Shown: positions 33,208 to 42,743, counted from the first letter of the stretch. The stretch is DNA of 64,000 nt from Lacihabitans sp. LS3-19 (GCF_024343575.1 NZ_RJUA01000130.1:64217-128216); one strand, 5' to 3'. Program-made: numbers and translations. The notes: generated by a model not told the origin, from the letters alone.

Positions 33208-34497
33208 ATGGAAATCTTAATAATACTTTTTCTAATAATTCTTAATGGTTTGTTTTCTATGGCTGAAATAGCCCTAGTTTCATCTCGAAAAACAAAATTA
33301 GAAATTGCCTCAAAAAACGGTGACTCACGTGCCACAGCTGCTTTGGTTTTGGCCAACTCACCTGGAAAGTTTCTTTCTACAGTTCAAATTGGTATTACAC
33401 TGATAAGTATTCTTACAGGTATTTACTCTGGAGATACCTTTAAAGGGTACTTAATTCCTTTCATTGAGCAATTTGAAAGTGTTAAACCTTATGCAGAAAG
33501 CATAGCAGTGTTTTTTATTACAGTATTACTTACTTTCTTCACCTTGATTTTAGGCGAATTGGTGCCGAAACGAATAGGAATGGCCAAAGCAGAGGAAATT
33601 GCTATGTATGCTGTAAAGCCAATGAGCATAGTTTCTTATATCACCTCACCTTTTATTTGGTTATTGAGTAAAACTTCAGATTTGATTTTCAAGGTTATAG
33701 GTTTAAAAGAAAATGATAACTCGGTAACTGAAGAAGAAATCAGGACATTGATGCAAGAAGGAGCCAGTGGAGGTACTATAGAAGAGATTGAGCATGAAAT
33801 AGTTCAAAATGTTTTTCATCTTGGAGACAGGAGAATTACTTCCTTGATGACAAATATAAATGAGGTGACTTTTCTTGATTTGGATGATGATTTTACTGAA
33901 AATAAAGAGAAAATTATTTCTAAAAAACATTCAGTATATCCTGTTTGTATAGATGGCATAAATGAGATAAAAGGACTTTTGTATATCAAAGATCTTTTGG
34001 GTAAAAATTTAGATGATGAACTGAAAGACCTTGAAAATAATCTTCGTACACCTCTTTATATACCTGAAAATAACCATGCCTATCAAGTTTTAGAGAAATT
34101 CCAAGAGGAAAGAATACATTTTGGAGTTATTGTAGACGAATACGGAAATGTGGTTGGAATTGTAACCATGAATGATATTTTAGATGCTTTGGTGGGAGAT
34201 ATTTCAGAAACCAATGAGTTTGAGTTTGAGATTACTGAGCGTGAAGATGGAAGTTTCTTGATAGACGCTTCTTTACCTTTCGATGATTTCTTAAATGAGT
34301 TTGAAATAGACTTGCCTACAAGAAAAGAATACAACGGATTTGATACCATGGGCGGTTTTGCTCTCCATATACTAAAAGAAATACCTGAAACAGGTGATAC
34401 CTTTGAATGGGGTGATTTTGATTTTGAAATCGTAGACATGGACAAGAACCGTATCGATAAAATGTTAGTTACTAAAAAAACTGAAGACTCTGAATAA
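33208..34497 (+). CDS. CorC/TlyC (CNNM-type) membrane protein with CBS domains
   Basis: A 429-residue inner-membrane protein. A DUF21/CNNM domain with three to four helices covers residues 1-165 (NGLFSMAEIALVSSRKTKLE, GELVPKRIG). A CBS pair follows (about 205-325; LYIKDLLGK, FGVIVDEYGNVVGIVTMNDI), then a CorC/HlyC C-terminal domain. These proteins are linked to Mg/Co export and were once called hemolysins. Bacteroidota GldE belongs to the same superfamily, but nothing here points to gliding. pyrE starts 2 bases after its stop codon. Confidence 0.9.
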   Translation: MEILIILFLIILNGLFSMAEIALVSSRKTKLEIASKNGDSRATAALVLANSPGKFLSTVQIGITLISILTGIYSGDTFKGYLIPFIEQFESVKPYAESIAVFFITVLLTFFTLILGELVPKRIGMAKAEEIAMYAVKPMSIVSYITSPFIWLLSKTSDLIFKVIGLKENDNSVTEEEIRTLMQEGASGGTIEEIEHEIVQNVFHLGDRRITSLMTNINEVTFLDLDDDFTENKEKIISKKHSVYPVCIDGINEIKGLLYIKDLLGKNLDDELKDLENNLRTPLYIPENNHAYQVLEKFQEERIHFGVIVDEYGNVVGIVTMNDILDALVGDISETNEFEFEITEREDGSFLIDASLPFDDFLNEFEIDLPTRKEYNGFDTMGGFALHILKEIPETGDTFEWGDFDFEIVDMDKNRIDKMLVTKKTEDSE

Positions 34498-34499
34498 GC

Positions 34500-35123
34500 A
34501 TGAATACTGCTCGTAAAATTGCCACTTATCTCCTTAAAACTAAAGCCGTAAAATTGAGTCCTGAGAAGCCATTCAAGTGGAGTTCAGGGTGGAATAGTCC
34601 AATTTATTGTGACAACAGAATCACACTTTCAGACACTGAGGCGAGAACTTTTATCAAAAAAGCTTTGGCTAAAGCGATAAAAAAGAATTTCCCAGATGTA
34701 GATTTAATAGCTGGGGTAGCTACAGCTGGGATAGCTCAAGGTGCCTTGGTTGCTGATTATTTAAATCTTCCTTTTGCCTACGTGAGACCAAAGCCGAAAG
34801 AGCATGGAATGGGAAATCAAATAGAAGGGAAGATAGAACAAGGGCAAAAAGTAGTAGTTCTTGAAGATTTAATTTCTACAGGCGGGAGTTCAATAAAAGC
34901 CGCTGAGGCATTAATGGAGCAAGGAATTGAGGTTGTAGGCATGATTGCCATTTTTACTTATGGTTTTAAAATTGCGGATGACAATTTTGCTGAAAAAAAC
35001 TTGAAATTAGTCACACTTAGCAATTACAACTACCTAATAGACGAGGCTCTAAAACAAGAATATGTAAAAGCCACAGATTTAGAATCATTAAAAATGTGGA
35101 GAAGGAATCCTGCTAAGTGGTGA
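34500..35123 (+). CDS. pyrE: Orotate phosphoribosyltransferase
   Basis: A 207-residue cytoplasmic enzyme that joins orotate to PRPP to give OMP in pyrimidine synthesis. The PRPP-binding loop VVVLEDLISTGGSS (118-131), the N-terminal KWSSGWNSPIYCDNR substrate loop and the flexible-loop segment RPKPKEHGMGNQIEG are all present and typical of PyrE. The length matches the family. It is co-transcribed with the CorC-type gene (gap 2 bases), and a strong terminator follows at 35147-35178. Confidence 0.97.
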   Translation: MNTARKIATYLLKTKAVKLSPEKPFKWSSGWNSPIYCDNRITLSDTEARTFIKKALAKAIKKNFPDVDLIAGVATAGIAQGALVADYLNLPFAYVRPKPKEHGMGNQIEGKIEQGQKVVVLEDLISTGGSSIKAAEALMEQGIEVVGMIAIFTYGFKIADDNFAEKNLKLVTLSNYNYLIDEALKQEYVKATDLESLKMWRRNPAKW

Positions 35124-35146
35124 AAATATTTAAATAATGTAATATT

Positions 35147-35178
35147 AAAAGCAAGTTTTTAAACTTGCTTTTTTGTTT
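35147..35178 (+). terminator. Terminator after pyrE
   Basis: A 12-bp stem, AAAAGCAAGTTT / AAACTTGCTTTT (35147-35158 and 35161-35172), is followed by more T. It lies 24 bases past the pyrE stop codon. Confidence 0.85.
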
Positions 35179-35261
35179 TAGTCCAAGGGTGTTAAATACA
35201 ATTAGGCATTTTTTTTAAATATCTTCAAAATTCGTTTTTCAAATAAATAGTAACATTAAAC

Positions 35262-35371
35262 TCAAATTCACCAATAACAAATCCACGAATAACAAATCTA
35301 CGACTAACAAATCCACCAATAACAAATCCAGCAATAACAAATCCACCAACAACAAATCACCCAAACAAATC
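35262..35371. repeat. 15-bp tandem repeat array 2
   Basis: Six copies of CAATAACAAATCCAC with one to three changes each (35272-35361), plus degenerate ends. The last full copy supplies the TGA stop of cysM on the minus strand (TCA at 35357-35359), just as in array 1. The unit differs from array 1 mainly at one base (CCAC for CAAC). Confidence 0.9.
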
Positions 35372-36229
35372 GCTACTTAAATACCTGTCGCCTCGGTCAC
35401 AGCAGATAAAAACTATCACGCCAGATTCCAGTTCTTTAGCTAATTTAATAGCTGCTGCAGCTTGACCACCAGAGCTCATTCCTGCAAATATCGCTTCTTT
35501 TTTTGCTAATTCTCTCGCCATCAGAGTTGATTCTTCTTGAGAAATGTCGAAAATTCTATCCACTCTACTTGCGTCAAAAATAGCTGGAAGGTATTCTTTT
35601 GGCCAACGTCTAATTCCCGGAATCGATGAGCCTTCAGTAGGTTGGCAGCCAATGATTTGTACATCAGGATTTTGTTCTTTCAGATACATAGATGTGCCCA
35701 TAATAGTGCCTGTGGTGCCCATAGATGCTACAAAGTGCGTTATTTTTTGATCAGTGTCTCTCCAGATTTCGGGACCCGTTGTTTTATAATGTGCCAGGAA
35801 ATTGTCAGGATTCGCAAATTGGTTGAGCATCAAATATTCATCAGTTTTTGATTTCTCTTCTGCATAATCTCTACAAGCTTCGATACTTTCTAATAATATA
35901 ACTTTGGCACCATAGGCCTCCATAGTATCTACACGCTCTTTGGTAGAATTGGTAGGCATTACAAGCTCTATTTCTATTTGATATAGGCTAGCTATCATAG
36001 CTAATGCTATGCCAGTGTTTCCACTTGTTGCTTCTATGAGTATTGTGCCATTTTTAATTTCTCCCCTTTCGATGGCACTTTTTATCATATTCAGAGCCGC
36101 CCTATCTTTTACGCTTCCTCCTGGATTATTTCCTTCAAGTTTTGCAAAAATCCTAACATTTGGATTCGGACTCAAAACGCTTAGTTCCGCTAAAGGTGTG
36201 TTTCCAATTAAATCTAATATTCCAGCCAT
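35357..36229 (-). CDS. cysM: Cysteine synthase B (O-acetylserine sulfhydrylase)
   Basis: A 290-residue PLP enzyme that converts O-acetylserine and sulfide (or thiosulfate) to cysteine. The PLP lysine lies in NNPGGSVKDRAA (K41), the substrate loop is ATSGNTGIAL (T68-G73), and the phosphate-binding loop is ASMGTTGTIMGT. The short length and VKDRAALNMI favour CysM over CysK. Its acetylserine supplier cysE is 24 kb away. The last codon and stop are formed by the repeat array at 35262-35371. Confidence 0.93.
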   Translation of the reverse strand: MAGILDLIGNTPLAELSVLSPNPNVRIFAKLEGNNPGGSVKDRAALNMIKSAIERGEIKNGTILIEATSGNTGIALAMIASLYQIEIELVMPTNSTKERVDTMEAYGAKVILLESIEACRDYAEEKSKTDEYLMLNQFANPDNFLAHYKTTGPEIWRDTDQKITHFVASMGTTGTIMGTSMYLKEQNPDVQIIGCQPTEGSSIPGIRRWPKEYLPAIFDASRVDRIFDISQEESTLMARELAKKEAIFAGMSSGGQAAAAIKLAKELESGVIVFICCDRGDRYLSSDLFG

Positions 36230-36448
36230 ATAATTCTGTTTATTTCAAAACTCAAATCTAAAGTAAAAAGTGCGAGCATGCCGAAAATCTTCTTAAAAAA
36301 TGACATTACTTAAATCTAATTCTTGATTTTTCTAATAAAAAAGTTTTTTTATCTATTAAAAACCAATTTAAATCAAGGAGTCATTGTTAAATTAATTTAA
36401 AAAATATATTTTCGCATTGTATAATTTACTTAATCAATAAACCAAATT

Positions 36449-38836
36449 ATGAAGAAAATTGCATTGGCTATTTCTTTTTTGTTTACATCTGCTGTGGCTG
36501 TAATTGCTCAAAGACCCGCTCCGAGTAATTATAACGCCAACACTAGGTTTGAACAATTGGGTTCGGCACTTCCTACCCCAAATACTTTCCGAACTGCCTC
36601 TGGTGCTCCTGGGAAAGATTATTTTCAAAACAAAGCAGATTATGATATTAAAGCTGAGCTTGATGATGAAAATCAACGAATAATTGGTTCTGAAGTAATT
36701 ACTTATACCAATTTTTCGACAGACGATCTAAGGTATTTATGGCTTCAATTGGACCAAAATTTGTTTGAGAAAAACTCAATTAATGCACTTTCCAAAACTG
36801 GTGGAGTAAATCCTCAAATGTCTGGAACGCAATTGACAAATATGAATGCTCCTGGAGCTGTTTTCGGTGCAGTAAAAGCAGATAAAGAGTTTGGATACAA
36901 AATCAAATCTGTGAAAGATTTGAAAGGTGCCAACATTCCTTATACTATCAACGGTACCATGATGCGAGTTGATTTGCCAACTTCTTTAAAACCTGCAATC
37001 GCAGTTTCATTAAAGATTGAATGGGAATATAATATCACAGCATATTATGGTCGTTCAGGCTATGAGTTTTTTGAAAAAGATGGCAACTATAATTATTTCA
37101 TTGCACACTGGTTTCCTCGCATGTGTGTGTATGATGATGTAAGTGGATGGCAAAACAAGCAGTTTTTAGGTCAAGGAGAGTTTACTTTGCCTTTCGGAGA
37201 CTATAAAGTGGAGATTACTGTACCTGATGATCATATTGTTGGAGCTACAGGTGAGTGTCAAAACTACTCGAAAGTACTTTCGAAAACGCAACAACAAAGA
37301 ATGAAGGATGCTTCCGATTCAAAAACTCCGATTATAATAGCCAATCAGGCTGAAGCTGAAGAAAGAATTAAAGTAAAAAGCACGAAAAAACAAACTTGGG
37401 TTTATACTGCTAAAAAAGTCAGAGATTTTGCCTTTGCATCGTCAAGAAGATTTATATGGGATGCTATGCAAACTGACGTTTACAATAACGGCAAGAAGAT
37501 TTGGAGTATGTCTTTTTATTCAAAGGAAGGTAATCCATTATGGGAAAAATATTCAACTCGTGTAGTTGAGCATACACTTCGCTCTTATGGAAATCATACC
37601 ATTGAATACCCTTATCCTGTGGCAATCTCGTGTCATGCTACGCGTGGAGGTGGGATGGAATATCCAATGATAAGTTTTAATGGTGGAAGGCCCGAAGAAG
37701 ACGGAACTTATTCAGAAGGAACAAAATATGGTATGATTGGCGTGATTATTCATGAAGTGGGGCACAATTTCTTCCCGATGATAGTAAATACCGACGAAAG
37801 ACAATGGACTTGGATGGATGAAGGCTTGAATACTTTCTGTCAATATTTAGCTGAAAAAGAATGGGATAAAGATTATCCAGCACGTAGGGGAGAGCCGCAG
37901 GACATTGTTGGTTATATGAAGACAGATAAAACGCAACAAGTGCCTATCATGACTTCTTCAGACAATATTATGGCTTTCGGTCCTAATGCGTACGCAAAAC
38001 CTGCTACGGGATTAAATATGCTCAGAGAGACTATAATGGGCAGAGAATTGTTTGATGCTGCCTTTAAAGAATATGCTAGAAGATGGGCCTTCAAGAGTCC
38101 AATGCCTGCAGATTTTTTCCGTACTATGGAAGATGCCTCTGGTGTAGATTTGGATTGGTTCTGGAAAGGTTGGTTCTATACTGTTGAGCCTGTAGACCAA
38201 GATCTTGCCGAAGTAGAATGGTATTCTTTGGATACTCAAAATCCTGAAATTGTTAAGGCTGAAGCAAAAAAAGAAGCAGAAGCCAAAGGGAAAACAATCA
38301 GTAAAATGAGAGATAAAATAGATATCGAGACTTCTGTTGTAGAAGCAGACCCTTCAATGAAAGATTTCTACAATTCGTATGACCGCTATGCAGTTACGGA
38401 AGCTGATCAAAAGAAATTTGAGGCTTATAAGTCTTCTTTGTCACCTGAAGATCAAAAACTTTTGGAGTCAGGTATGAACTATTATGTTTTAAAAATTAAG
38501 AATAAAGGTGGTTTAGTAATGCCGGTAATCGTTCAGGCAGTTTACGAAGATGGAACAACTGAGGACTTTAGATATCCTGCGGAAATTTGGAGAATGAACG
38601 ATGTTGAAATAACCAAAACTATTCCAACTGCAAAAAAAGTGAAGAAATTCAAATTGGATCCTTATTTTGAATTAGCAGATATTGACACTTCAAACAATGC
38701 TTTTCCAAAAGAGCCAGAAGCTCCTACGAAGTTCCAATTGTTTAAGCAAAGAAGTTTTGGGCCACAAGGACCAAATCCTATGCAAGAAGCTAAAAAGAAT
38801 GACGCAGCAGGTGTAGGAAGTAGCGGTAAAAATTAA
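36449..38836 (+). CDS. M1 family zinc metallopeptidase (secreted)
   Basis: A 795-residue enzyme with a signal peptide (1-20, ending VIAQ). The exopeptidase motif is GGGMEYP (400-406) and the zinc site HEVGHN has ligands H435, H439 and E458 (WMDEGL). It differs from the M1 enzyme at 864 in the GGMEYP form and the long C-terminal beta region after residue 600. It belongs to the large Bacteroidota M1 group without full aminopeptidase evidence. The C-terminus is low-complexity (GPNPMQEAKKNDAAGVGSSG). It is a single gene with a terminator 25 bases downstream. Confidence 0.92.
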   Translation: MKKIALAISFLFTSAVAVIAQRPAPSNYNANTRFEQLGSALPTPNTFRTASGAPGKDYFQNKADYDIKAELDDENQRIIGSEVITYTNFSTDDLRYLWLQLDQNLFEKNSINALSKTGGVNPQMSGTQLTNMNAPGAVFGAVKADKEFGYKIKSVKDLKGANIPYTINGTMMRVDLPTSLKPAIAVSLKIEWEYNITAYYGRSGYEFFEKDGNYNYFIAHWFPRMCVYDDVSGWQNKQFLGQGEFTLPFGDYKVEITVPDDHIVGATGECQNYSKVLSKTQQQRMKDASDSKTPIIIANQAEAEERIKVKSTKKQTWVYTAKKVRDFAFASSRRFIWDAMQTDVYNNGKKIWSMSFYSKEGNPLWEKYSTRVVEHTLRSYGNHTIEYPYPVAISCHATRGGGMEYPMISFNGGRPEEDGTYSEGTKYGMIGVIIHEVGHNFFPMIVNTDERQWTWMDEGLNTFCQYLAEKEWDKDYPARRGEPQDIVGYMKTDKTQQVPIMTSSDNIMAFGPNAYAKPATGLNMLRETIMGRELFDAAFKEYARRWAFKSPMPADFFRTMEDASGVDLDWFWKGWFYTVEPVDQDLAEVEWYSLDTQNPEIVKAEAKKEAEAKGKTISKMRDKIDIETSVVEADPSMKDFYNSYDRYAVTEADQKKFEAYKSSLSPEDQKLLESGMNYYVLKIKNKGGLVMPVIVQAVYEDGTTEDFRYPAEIWRMNDVEITKTIPTAKKVKKFKLDPYFELADIDTSNNAFPKEPEAPTKFQLFKQRSFGPQGPNPMQEAKKNDAAGVGSSGKN

Positions 38837-38861
38837 AAATAGTTTAAATTGGTTAAAGATT

Positions 38862-38891
38862 AGGCGTGGGTTTCGACTCATGCCTTTTTTT
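38862..38891 (+). terminator. Terminator after the second M1 peptidase
   Basis: A nine-pair stem, AGGCGTGGG / CTCATGCCT with two G-U pairs (38862-38870 and 38877-38885), is followed by seven T. Confidence 0.75.
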
Positions 38892-38965
38892 GTGGAAAAT
38901 AAATTCTCAGACCAAATGCAACATTTGGAAATATTTGCAATCTTTAGTTTGAAAACCATCCTAGT

Positions 38966-39526
38966 TTGAATCAATATTTAACCAAAGATAGAACATCTCA
39001 GTTAGTAGAACTGTGTAGGTTGGGCAATAATAAGGCCCAATATGAACTCTATAATATGTATGTTAAAGCGATGTTTAACACAGCATTGAGGATTGTAAGC
39101 TTAAGAGAAGAGGCTGAAGATGTGATTCAAGAATCGTTTTTAGATGGCTTTCTAAAAATAGACATGTTTCGAGGAGAATCTACATTTGGTGCTTGGCTGA
39201 AATCCATCGTTGTAAATAAGGCTATAGCTAAATTACGAGCACAAAAAATGTTTTTTGAAGAAATCGATAATGTGAACGGAGGCGATATTGAAGACATAGA
39301 AGAACCAGATTTTGAAGAAACAAATGATTCGGTATCAAAAATAAAAGACGCATTGAATATTTTACCCAATGGTTTTAGATTGGTGCTTAGTCTTTATTTA
39401 TTTGAAGGGTATGATCACCAAGAAATTGGACAAATATTAGGCATAAATGAAGTGACATCAAGAAGTCAATATTTAAGAGGTAAAGCAAAATTAATTGAAA
39501 TTTTAAAGGAAAAACAATGGCACTAA
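38966..39526 (+). CDS. ECF-type RNA polymerase sigma factor
   Basis: A 186-residue sigma-70 family protein with region 2 (about 10-85; EEAEDVIQESFLDGFLKIDM) and region 4 (about 115-180; LPNGFRLVLSLYLFEGYDHQ, then EIGQILGINEVTSRSQYLRG). The start is TTG; an in-frame stop 21 bases upstream leaves no ATG that would keep region 2. It should direct transcription of envelope-stress or surface genes once freed from an anti-sigma factor. The next gene overlaps it by 10 bases and encodes a membrane protein with the shape of an anti-sigma factor. Confidence 0.9.
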   Translation: MNQYLTKDRTSQLVELCRLGNNKAQYELYNMYVKAMFNTALRIVSLREEAEDVIQESFLDGFLKIDMFRGESTFGAWLKSIVVNKAIAKLRAQKMFFEEIDNVNGGDIEDIEEPDFEETNDSVSKIKDALNILPNGFRLVLSLYLFEGYDHQEIGQILGINEVTSRSQYLRGKAKLIEILKEKQWH

Positions 39527-40029
39527 AAGAATTTATAAACAGCCATAGAGAGGAATTTGAAGAAGATTTTCCTGATGATTTATGGAAGAAAATAGATGCA
39601 AAATTGCCTAATGTAGCTAAAAAAAGCATTTGGCTGAATTCTAAAATAATAAGATTTGCGGCGGGAATAATTATATGTCTTTCCATAGGCTTTTGGTTTG
39701 GTAAATACTATAGAAACGACAGTTCTCTAGCTCAACAAGACAAAATGCTAAGTACCCAACCAGCTTTGGTTACTTACACGGAAACAGTTTTGGAAAAAAG
39801 AGAGACTTTGAATAGTCTTATAATATCAAACCCAGAGCTTCAAAAAGCTTTCGTTGGAGATTTAGAAGATTTACAAAAAAACTTCGAATTCTTAAAGTCT
39901 CAATTAACTAAAAATCCAAACCACGAGCAATTGATTGAGGCCATGAAACAGAATCTTGAATGGCAAATAGATTTATTAAACAAGCAAACCGAAATAGCTC
40001 AAAATGTCAAGAAATATGAAGTTTTATAA
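39517..40029 (+). CDS. Membrane protein, likely anti-sigma factor
   Basis: A 170-residue protein. The first 45 residues are charged and cytoplasmic (FINSHREEFEEDFPDDLWKK), one membrane helix spans 49-64 (FAAGIIICLSIGFWFG), and a helical periplasmic part follows (about 75-170, coiled-coil-like). There is no zinc-binding HxxxCxxC motif. Overlap with the sigma gene and this one-helix layout suggest that it holds the sigma factor at the membrane. That role is inferred from context; the sequence family is not recognised. Its end overlaps the next gene. Confidence 0.65.
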   Translation: MALKEFINSHREEFEEDFPDDLWKKIDAKLPNVAKKSIWLNSKIIRFAAGIIICLSIGFWFGKYYRNDSSLAQQDKMLSTQPALVTYTETVLEKRETLNSLIISNPELQKAFVGDLEDLQKNFEFLKSQLTKNPNHEQLIEAMKQNLEWQIDLLNKQTEIAQNVKKYEVL

Positions 40030-41074
40030 AATAGCATTGATTTTAAATTTAATATTCATCTCAAATTTATCTGGTTTTGCTAGAGATATTAAGCTTATTG
40101 AAAAAAGGAAAGATTATAATTTTGAATATAGTACTTCTGGGGTAAGTAAATTGGAAATCACTAATCAGTTTGGCGAAGTTAAAGTTATGTTTTGGAATCA
40201 AAATAAAATCCAAACAACTGTTCACGTAATAGCGAATGCTCCAAATAATGTGCTTCTGAATGATTTTATTTCGTCTGTAAAAATAAATGGAAATAGAAAG
40301 AACAGTATAGTTTCTATAAAAACCGAGATCCAAAAAACTGATTTTAATTTAAAGAAGTTAAATACAGATAAAAACACAAATTTTAAGATTGATTATTTGG
40401 TTTTTATGCCCAATAATCTAGAGCTTTGTCTTACAAATAGTTTTGGTGAAGTTACATTGCCAGAGTTTACTGCTCCACTTTCTCTAAACTTAAATTACTG
40501 TACTTTAAAGGCAGATAAAATTTCCAACAAACTTTCGAATATCAATTTAAACTATGGTAAAGCCAATATTAAATCTCTTCTGGGAGGAGAAATAAACTCA
40601 AACTTCACTGCTGTTAGTATGGGCGAAGTAAGAAATGTGAATTTGAAAAATAATAATGGTAGCTTCAAAGCTAAATATCTAGAAGATATTGACGGTATTT
40701 TGAATTATTCTGGAGGAGTTTTCGAAAATATAAAAGAAGCAGTAAAGCTTAAAGTGAATTTCAGTAACGATTTGAAAATTAACAATATAGATGAAAAAGT
40801 AAAGAATCTTGAAATATTTTCTAACTACTCAAACATTAGTCTTCCAATTAGCGAAAAATTCAATGGTATTTTTGATATAAAAACCAACCATGGAAATTTC
40901 TGGGTAGACCCTTCTTTAGTTATTCATTTTATTAAAAACTCTGAAACCGATAATCAAAAGCCTGGATTTAAAACTAGAACGTCTAATGCTTATCAGGGAA
41001 CCATTGGTTCTAACAAAAACTCAGAATCAAAAATTATTATAATTTCAAACTACGGAGACGTTAAGATAAAATAG
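40016..41074 (+). CDS. Secreted DUF4097-like (putative adhesin fold) protein
   Basis: I favour the ATG at 40016 (MKFYKIALILNLIF), which gives a signal peptide ending SGFA; an ATG at 40004 adds four residues. The 352-residue protein is built from repeated short beta segments such as LEITNQFGEVKVMFWN, LCLTNSFGEVTLPEF and IIIISNYGDVKI, as in DUF4097 beta-helix proteins. Such proteins are often encoded with ECF sigma and anti-sigma genes in Bacteroidota. It overlaps the anti-sigma-like gene by 14 bases, so the three form one operon. Its function at the surface or in the periplasm is unknown. Confidence 0.75.
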   Translation: MKFYKIALILNLIFISNLSGFARDIKLIEKRKDYNFEYSTSGVSKLEITNQFGEVKVMFWNQNKIQTTVHVIANAPNNVLLNDFISSVKINGNRKNSIVSIKTEIQKTDFNLKKLNTDKNTNFKIDYLVFMPNNLELCLTNSFGEVTLPEFTAPLSLNLNYCTLKADKISNKLSNINLNYGKANIKSLLGGEINSNFTAVSMGEVRNVNLKNNNGSFKAKYLEDIDGILNYSGGVFENIKEAVKLKVNFSNDLKINNIDEKVKNLEIFSNYSNISLPISEKFNGIFDIKTNHGNFWVDPSLVIHFIKNSETDNQKPGFKTRTSNAYQGTIGSNKNSESKIIIISNYGDVKIK

Positions 41075-41083
41075 GCTTTAATG

Positions 41084-41455
41084 TTAGTACTGACCAGTGC
41101 CTAACATTACCAAAGTACAAGCTTCCAGAACTTCGACACCTTCTGCTTCCAGTTTGCCTTCTAATTCAATATTTTCAGCACCTGGGTTGAAAATGACACG
41201 TTTGGGCTTTAATTTTAATAAAAAACCTTCGTATTCCTTTTGATTTTGCTCGCTTAGGTAAACTGTTACAGTATCAATATCTTCGCCAATTTCTGATAAT
41301 TCTGTTTTAATAGCTACTCCATTTACATTGCCTTCTTTCTTGCCTAACAATTCAATAGGGAAGCCTTTCTCTTGTAGCCTCTCTGCGGCCATGAGTGCAT
41401 ATCTACCTGGTTTTGTACTAGCACCAAGTACTAAAGTCTTTTTACTTTGCTTCAT
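41084..41455 (-). CDS. CoA-binding domain protein
   Basis: A 123-residue cytoplasmic protein of the CoA_binding_2 (YccU-like) family. It has a Rossmann fold with LVLGASTKPGRYALMAA (residues 8-24), TVYLSEQNQKEYEGFL, RVIFNPGAENIELEGKLEA and a final EACTLVMLGTGQY. The closest well-known relatives bind CoA but have no established reaction. It overlaps the peptidase gene at 41455 by one base and is probably translated with it. Confidence 0.85.
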   Translation of the reverse strand: MKQSKKTLVLGASTKPGRYALMAAERLQEKGFPIELLGKKEGNVNGVAIKTELSEIGEDIDTVTVYLSEQNQKEYEGFLLKLKPKRVIFNPGAENIELEGKLEAEGVEVLEACTLVMLGTGQY

Positions 41456-42669
41456 TAAAATGTTAGACTAAGTGTTAATGTTTCTCCTTTTCTAAGTATT
41501 TCTACAGGAACAGTTAGGCCTTTTTCAAATTTTCCTAAAGCAGTCATATATGCGTAAACGTCTTTAATTTCGTATTCTCCTATTTTAGTGATAATATCTC
41601 CTGTTTTTAATCCAGCTTTTTCGCCTGGCCTGCCTTCCGAAACGCCGTCTAATCTCAAGCCTTTGCCATCAAACGAATAATCAGGAATAACGCCCATGGT
41701 TACTTTAAAACTACTTTTGGCAGCCGCAGAATGTGGGTTTGTGGTCTTTTTAAAGTCTATTTTTTCTTTTTCATTTAGAAGCCCAATCATGTTTTTTACA
41801 TATTCTAACATCAAAACTTCCCCTTCATAATTTATCAAATTTGCATCATCAGTTGGTTTGTGATATTCTTGGTGAGCTCCTGTAAACAAAAACAATACAG
41901 GGATGTCTTTTAAATAAAAAGAGGTATGGTCCGACGGTCCAATTCCAGACGAATCTAGACTGTATTTTATTTTCATATTATCAGCCAATTGAGCCGCATT
42001 ATTTTCCCAAAACTTACTTGTACCAATCCCTCCAATACTCACACCTTTGTCTTCTCTATATCTGCCAATCATGTCTAAATTTACCATGCAGTTAATGTTT
42101 TTTAAGTCAAATGTCGAGTTGTCTAAAAGATATTTGGACCCCATTAACCCAAGTTCTTCACCAGAAAAAGCCAAGAAAATTAAATTGTAATTTTCTGTTA
42201 CCTTATTGTTTTTGAAATACTTGGCCAATTCTAACATTCCAGCTACTCCAGAAGCATTATCGTCAGCACCATTATGAATAACACCTACCGAATTCGCTTG
42301 TAATGAACTACCTTGGTCTCCCAATCCTAAGTGGTCATAGTGGGCACCAATAATTATTGACATTGGTTTCCCGTTGTCTATCATACCCAAAATATTATTG
42401 GCATTTACTTGTGAAATATTTGGTGGAACACCTTTTTTTGCTGCAAATAACTGTCGGTAAGCTCCATTTTCGCCCATTGGTTTTAAGCCAATTTTGGAGA
42501 ATTGTTTAATAATATAGTCTCCTGCCTTCATTTCGCCAATTGTGCCAGTTCCTCTTCCTTCCAATTTGTCAGAGGCTAAGTAGCTGATATGTTTTTTGAC
42601 ACTTTTAGTTTTGAAATCTTGGGCACAAATCTGTAGGCTTACAAAAAGGAATAAAACAAGGTATTTCAT
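41455..42669 (-). CDS. M28 family peptidase with C-terminal PDZ domain
   Basis: A 404-residue secreted protein with a signal peptide (1-16, ending ICAQ). M28 zinc motifs are IIGAHYDHLGLG, GADDNASGVAGMLELA, FLAFSGEELGLMGSKYL and GPSDHTSFY. A PDZ domain follows at about 320-404 (YSFDGKGLRLDGVSEGRPGE, KAGLKTGDIITKIG), probably for substrate or partner binding. It should be an aminopeptidase in the periplasm. The membrane-embedded M28 enzyme at 20450 is a separate subtype. Confidence 0.92.
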   Translation of the reverse strand: MKYLVLFLFVSLQICAQDFKTKSVKKHISYLASDKLEGRGTGTIGEMKAGDYIIKQFSKIGLKPMGENGAYRQLFAAKKGVPPNISQVNANNILGMIDNGKPMSIIIGAHYDHLGLGDQGSSLQANSVGVIHNGADDNASGVAGMLELAKYFKNNKVTENYNLIFLAFSGEELGLMGSKYLLDNSTFDLKNINCMVNLDMIGRYREDKGVSIGGIGTSKFWENNAAQLADNMKIKYSLDSSGIGPSDHTSFYLKDIPVLFLFTGAHQEYHKPTDDANLINYEGEVLMLEYVKNMIGLLNEKEKIDFKKTTNPHSAAAKSSFKVTMGVIPDYSFDGKGLRLDGVSEGRPGEKAGLKTGDIITKIGEYEIKDVYAYMTALGKFEKGLTVPVEILRKGETLTLSLTF

Positions 42670-42743
42670 TATTAGATTTATTGATGTATTTTTAAATAGA
42701 GTTTAAAATTAAAGAATTTAGCGAATTTATTTTGCTAATATCT

